A stretch of 5,940 nucleotides of DNA from Planococcus sp. (in: firmicutes) (lineage in GTDB: Bacteria > Bacillota > Bacilli > Bacillales_A > Planococcaceae). Location of the stretch: contig JASLAI010000034.1 in assembly GCA_030147225.1 (NCBI GenBank), positions 1-5,940 of the forward strand. Reading direction: 5' to 3'. Below, piece by piece: positions 5,772 to 5,940 of this stretch. The first letter of the stretch is position 1; each line of letters begins with the position of its first letter. The position numbers and the translations under genes were made by a program. Below the pieces are notes generated by a model. It saw only the letters and a list, made by a program, of their open reading frames with translations. It was not told the DNA's origin and made no database searches.

Positions 5772-5940
5772 CTAAAGTTGGTTACTTCCCAAAAAATAAA
5801 ATAACATTTCCCTGTCTTCTGTATAGCTTAAGTTAATTGATCGTATTTCCGTAGGTGTTTTCCAAGCAACTTTTTCGATGGCATCGTCTGGATCGTTATA
5901 AGATATTTCTCCACCCATTGGGATGCATAGAAAATAGAAT
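5772..5940 (-). CDS. Nudix-type hydrolase, C-terminal fragment (runs in from right edge)
   Basis: The last 55 residues of a minus-strand gene are present, beginning FYFLCIPMGGEISY and ending at TAG 5772. The pattern of a hydrophobic strand (FYFLC), a G-G-E-I turn, an acidic stretch NDPDD, then EKVAWKTPTEI and LSYTEDREMLFYFL, is that of the region after the Nudix box in NTP/ADP-ribose-type Nudix proteins: the strand, the W-x-x-x-E-I segment and the closing helix. The Nudix box itself, with its catalytic Glu residues, lies beyond the window, so activity and substrate cannot be judged. The gene precedes the argS promoter by about 85 bp on the same strand. I see no strong terminator between them, so read-through into the T-box leader is possible. 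Confidence 0.72.
   Translation of the reverse strand, partial: FYFLCIPMGGEISYNDPDDAIEKVAWKTPTEIRSINLSYTEDREMLFYFLGSNQL

Noticed and set aside
1..5940. CRISPR array, insertion sequence, tRNA or rRNA gene, toxin-antitoxin pair
   Set aside because: No spaced direct repeats, transposase sequence, terminal inverted repeats with target duplication, or tRNA cloverleaf were seen on either strand.

Overview
The window looks like chromosomal DNA of a low-GC Gram-positive bacterium, most likely a Bacillaceae-type Firmicute. The evidence is A+T-rich sequence, strong AGGAGG-type ribosome binding sites with 5-7 nt spacing, two GTG starts, a sigma-A type promoter and a complete T-box tRNA-sensing leader. 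The species cannot be named from the sequence alone.

Layout, left to right. (1) Bases 1-198, minus: the N-terminus of a PepSY-associated membrane protein that runs off the left edge. (2) Bases 199-687: a largely gene-free stretch with a strong hairpin (524-559) whose U-tract lies on the minus strand although no minus-strand gene precedes it. (3) Bases 688-1440, plus: a class I SAM-dependent methyltransferase, the only plus-strand gene. It converges on the next gene, and the two share a hairpin terminator at about 1467-1499. (4) Bases 1497-2045 and 2115-3359, both minus: a GNAT acetyltransferase and an MFS efflux-type transporter, 69 bp apart and probably one transcript, with a candidate extended -10 promoter at 3427-3435. 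(5) Bases 3506-3658, minus: a 50-codon remnant of a HIT-family gene, cut off well before the catalytic His triad. (6) Bases 3684-5375, minus: arginyl-tRNA synthetase. (7) Bases 5376-5687, minus: its leader and promoter. The leader is a complete T-box with a readable arginine specifier (CGC), and the promoter is TTGACT-17-TATGAT. (8) Bases 5772-5940, minus: the C-terminal end of a Nudix-type hydrolase entering from the right edge.

The best-understood unit is argS with its leader. Uncharged tRNA-Arg is expected to stabilise the antiterminator and switch on argS when arginine charging drops. The HIT remnant lies 25 bp downstream and would be co-transcribed. The GNAT/MFS pair resembles a small resistance or export cassette, but its substrate cannot be read from the sequence. 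I found no convincing novel multi-gene system. The items most worth a second look are the decayed HIT gene beside argS, the orphan leftward terminator, and the possibility that this T-box-controlled argS is a second, specialised copy.
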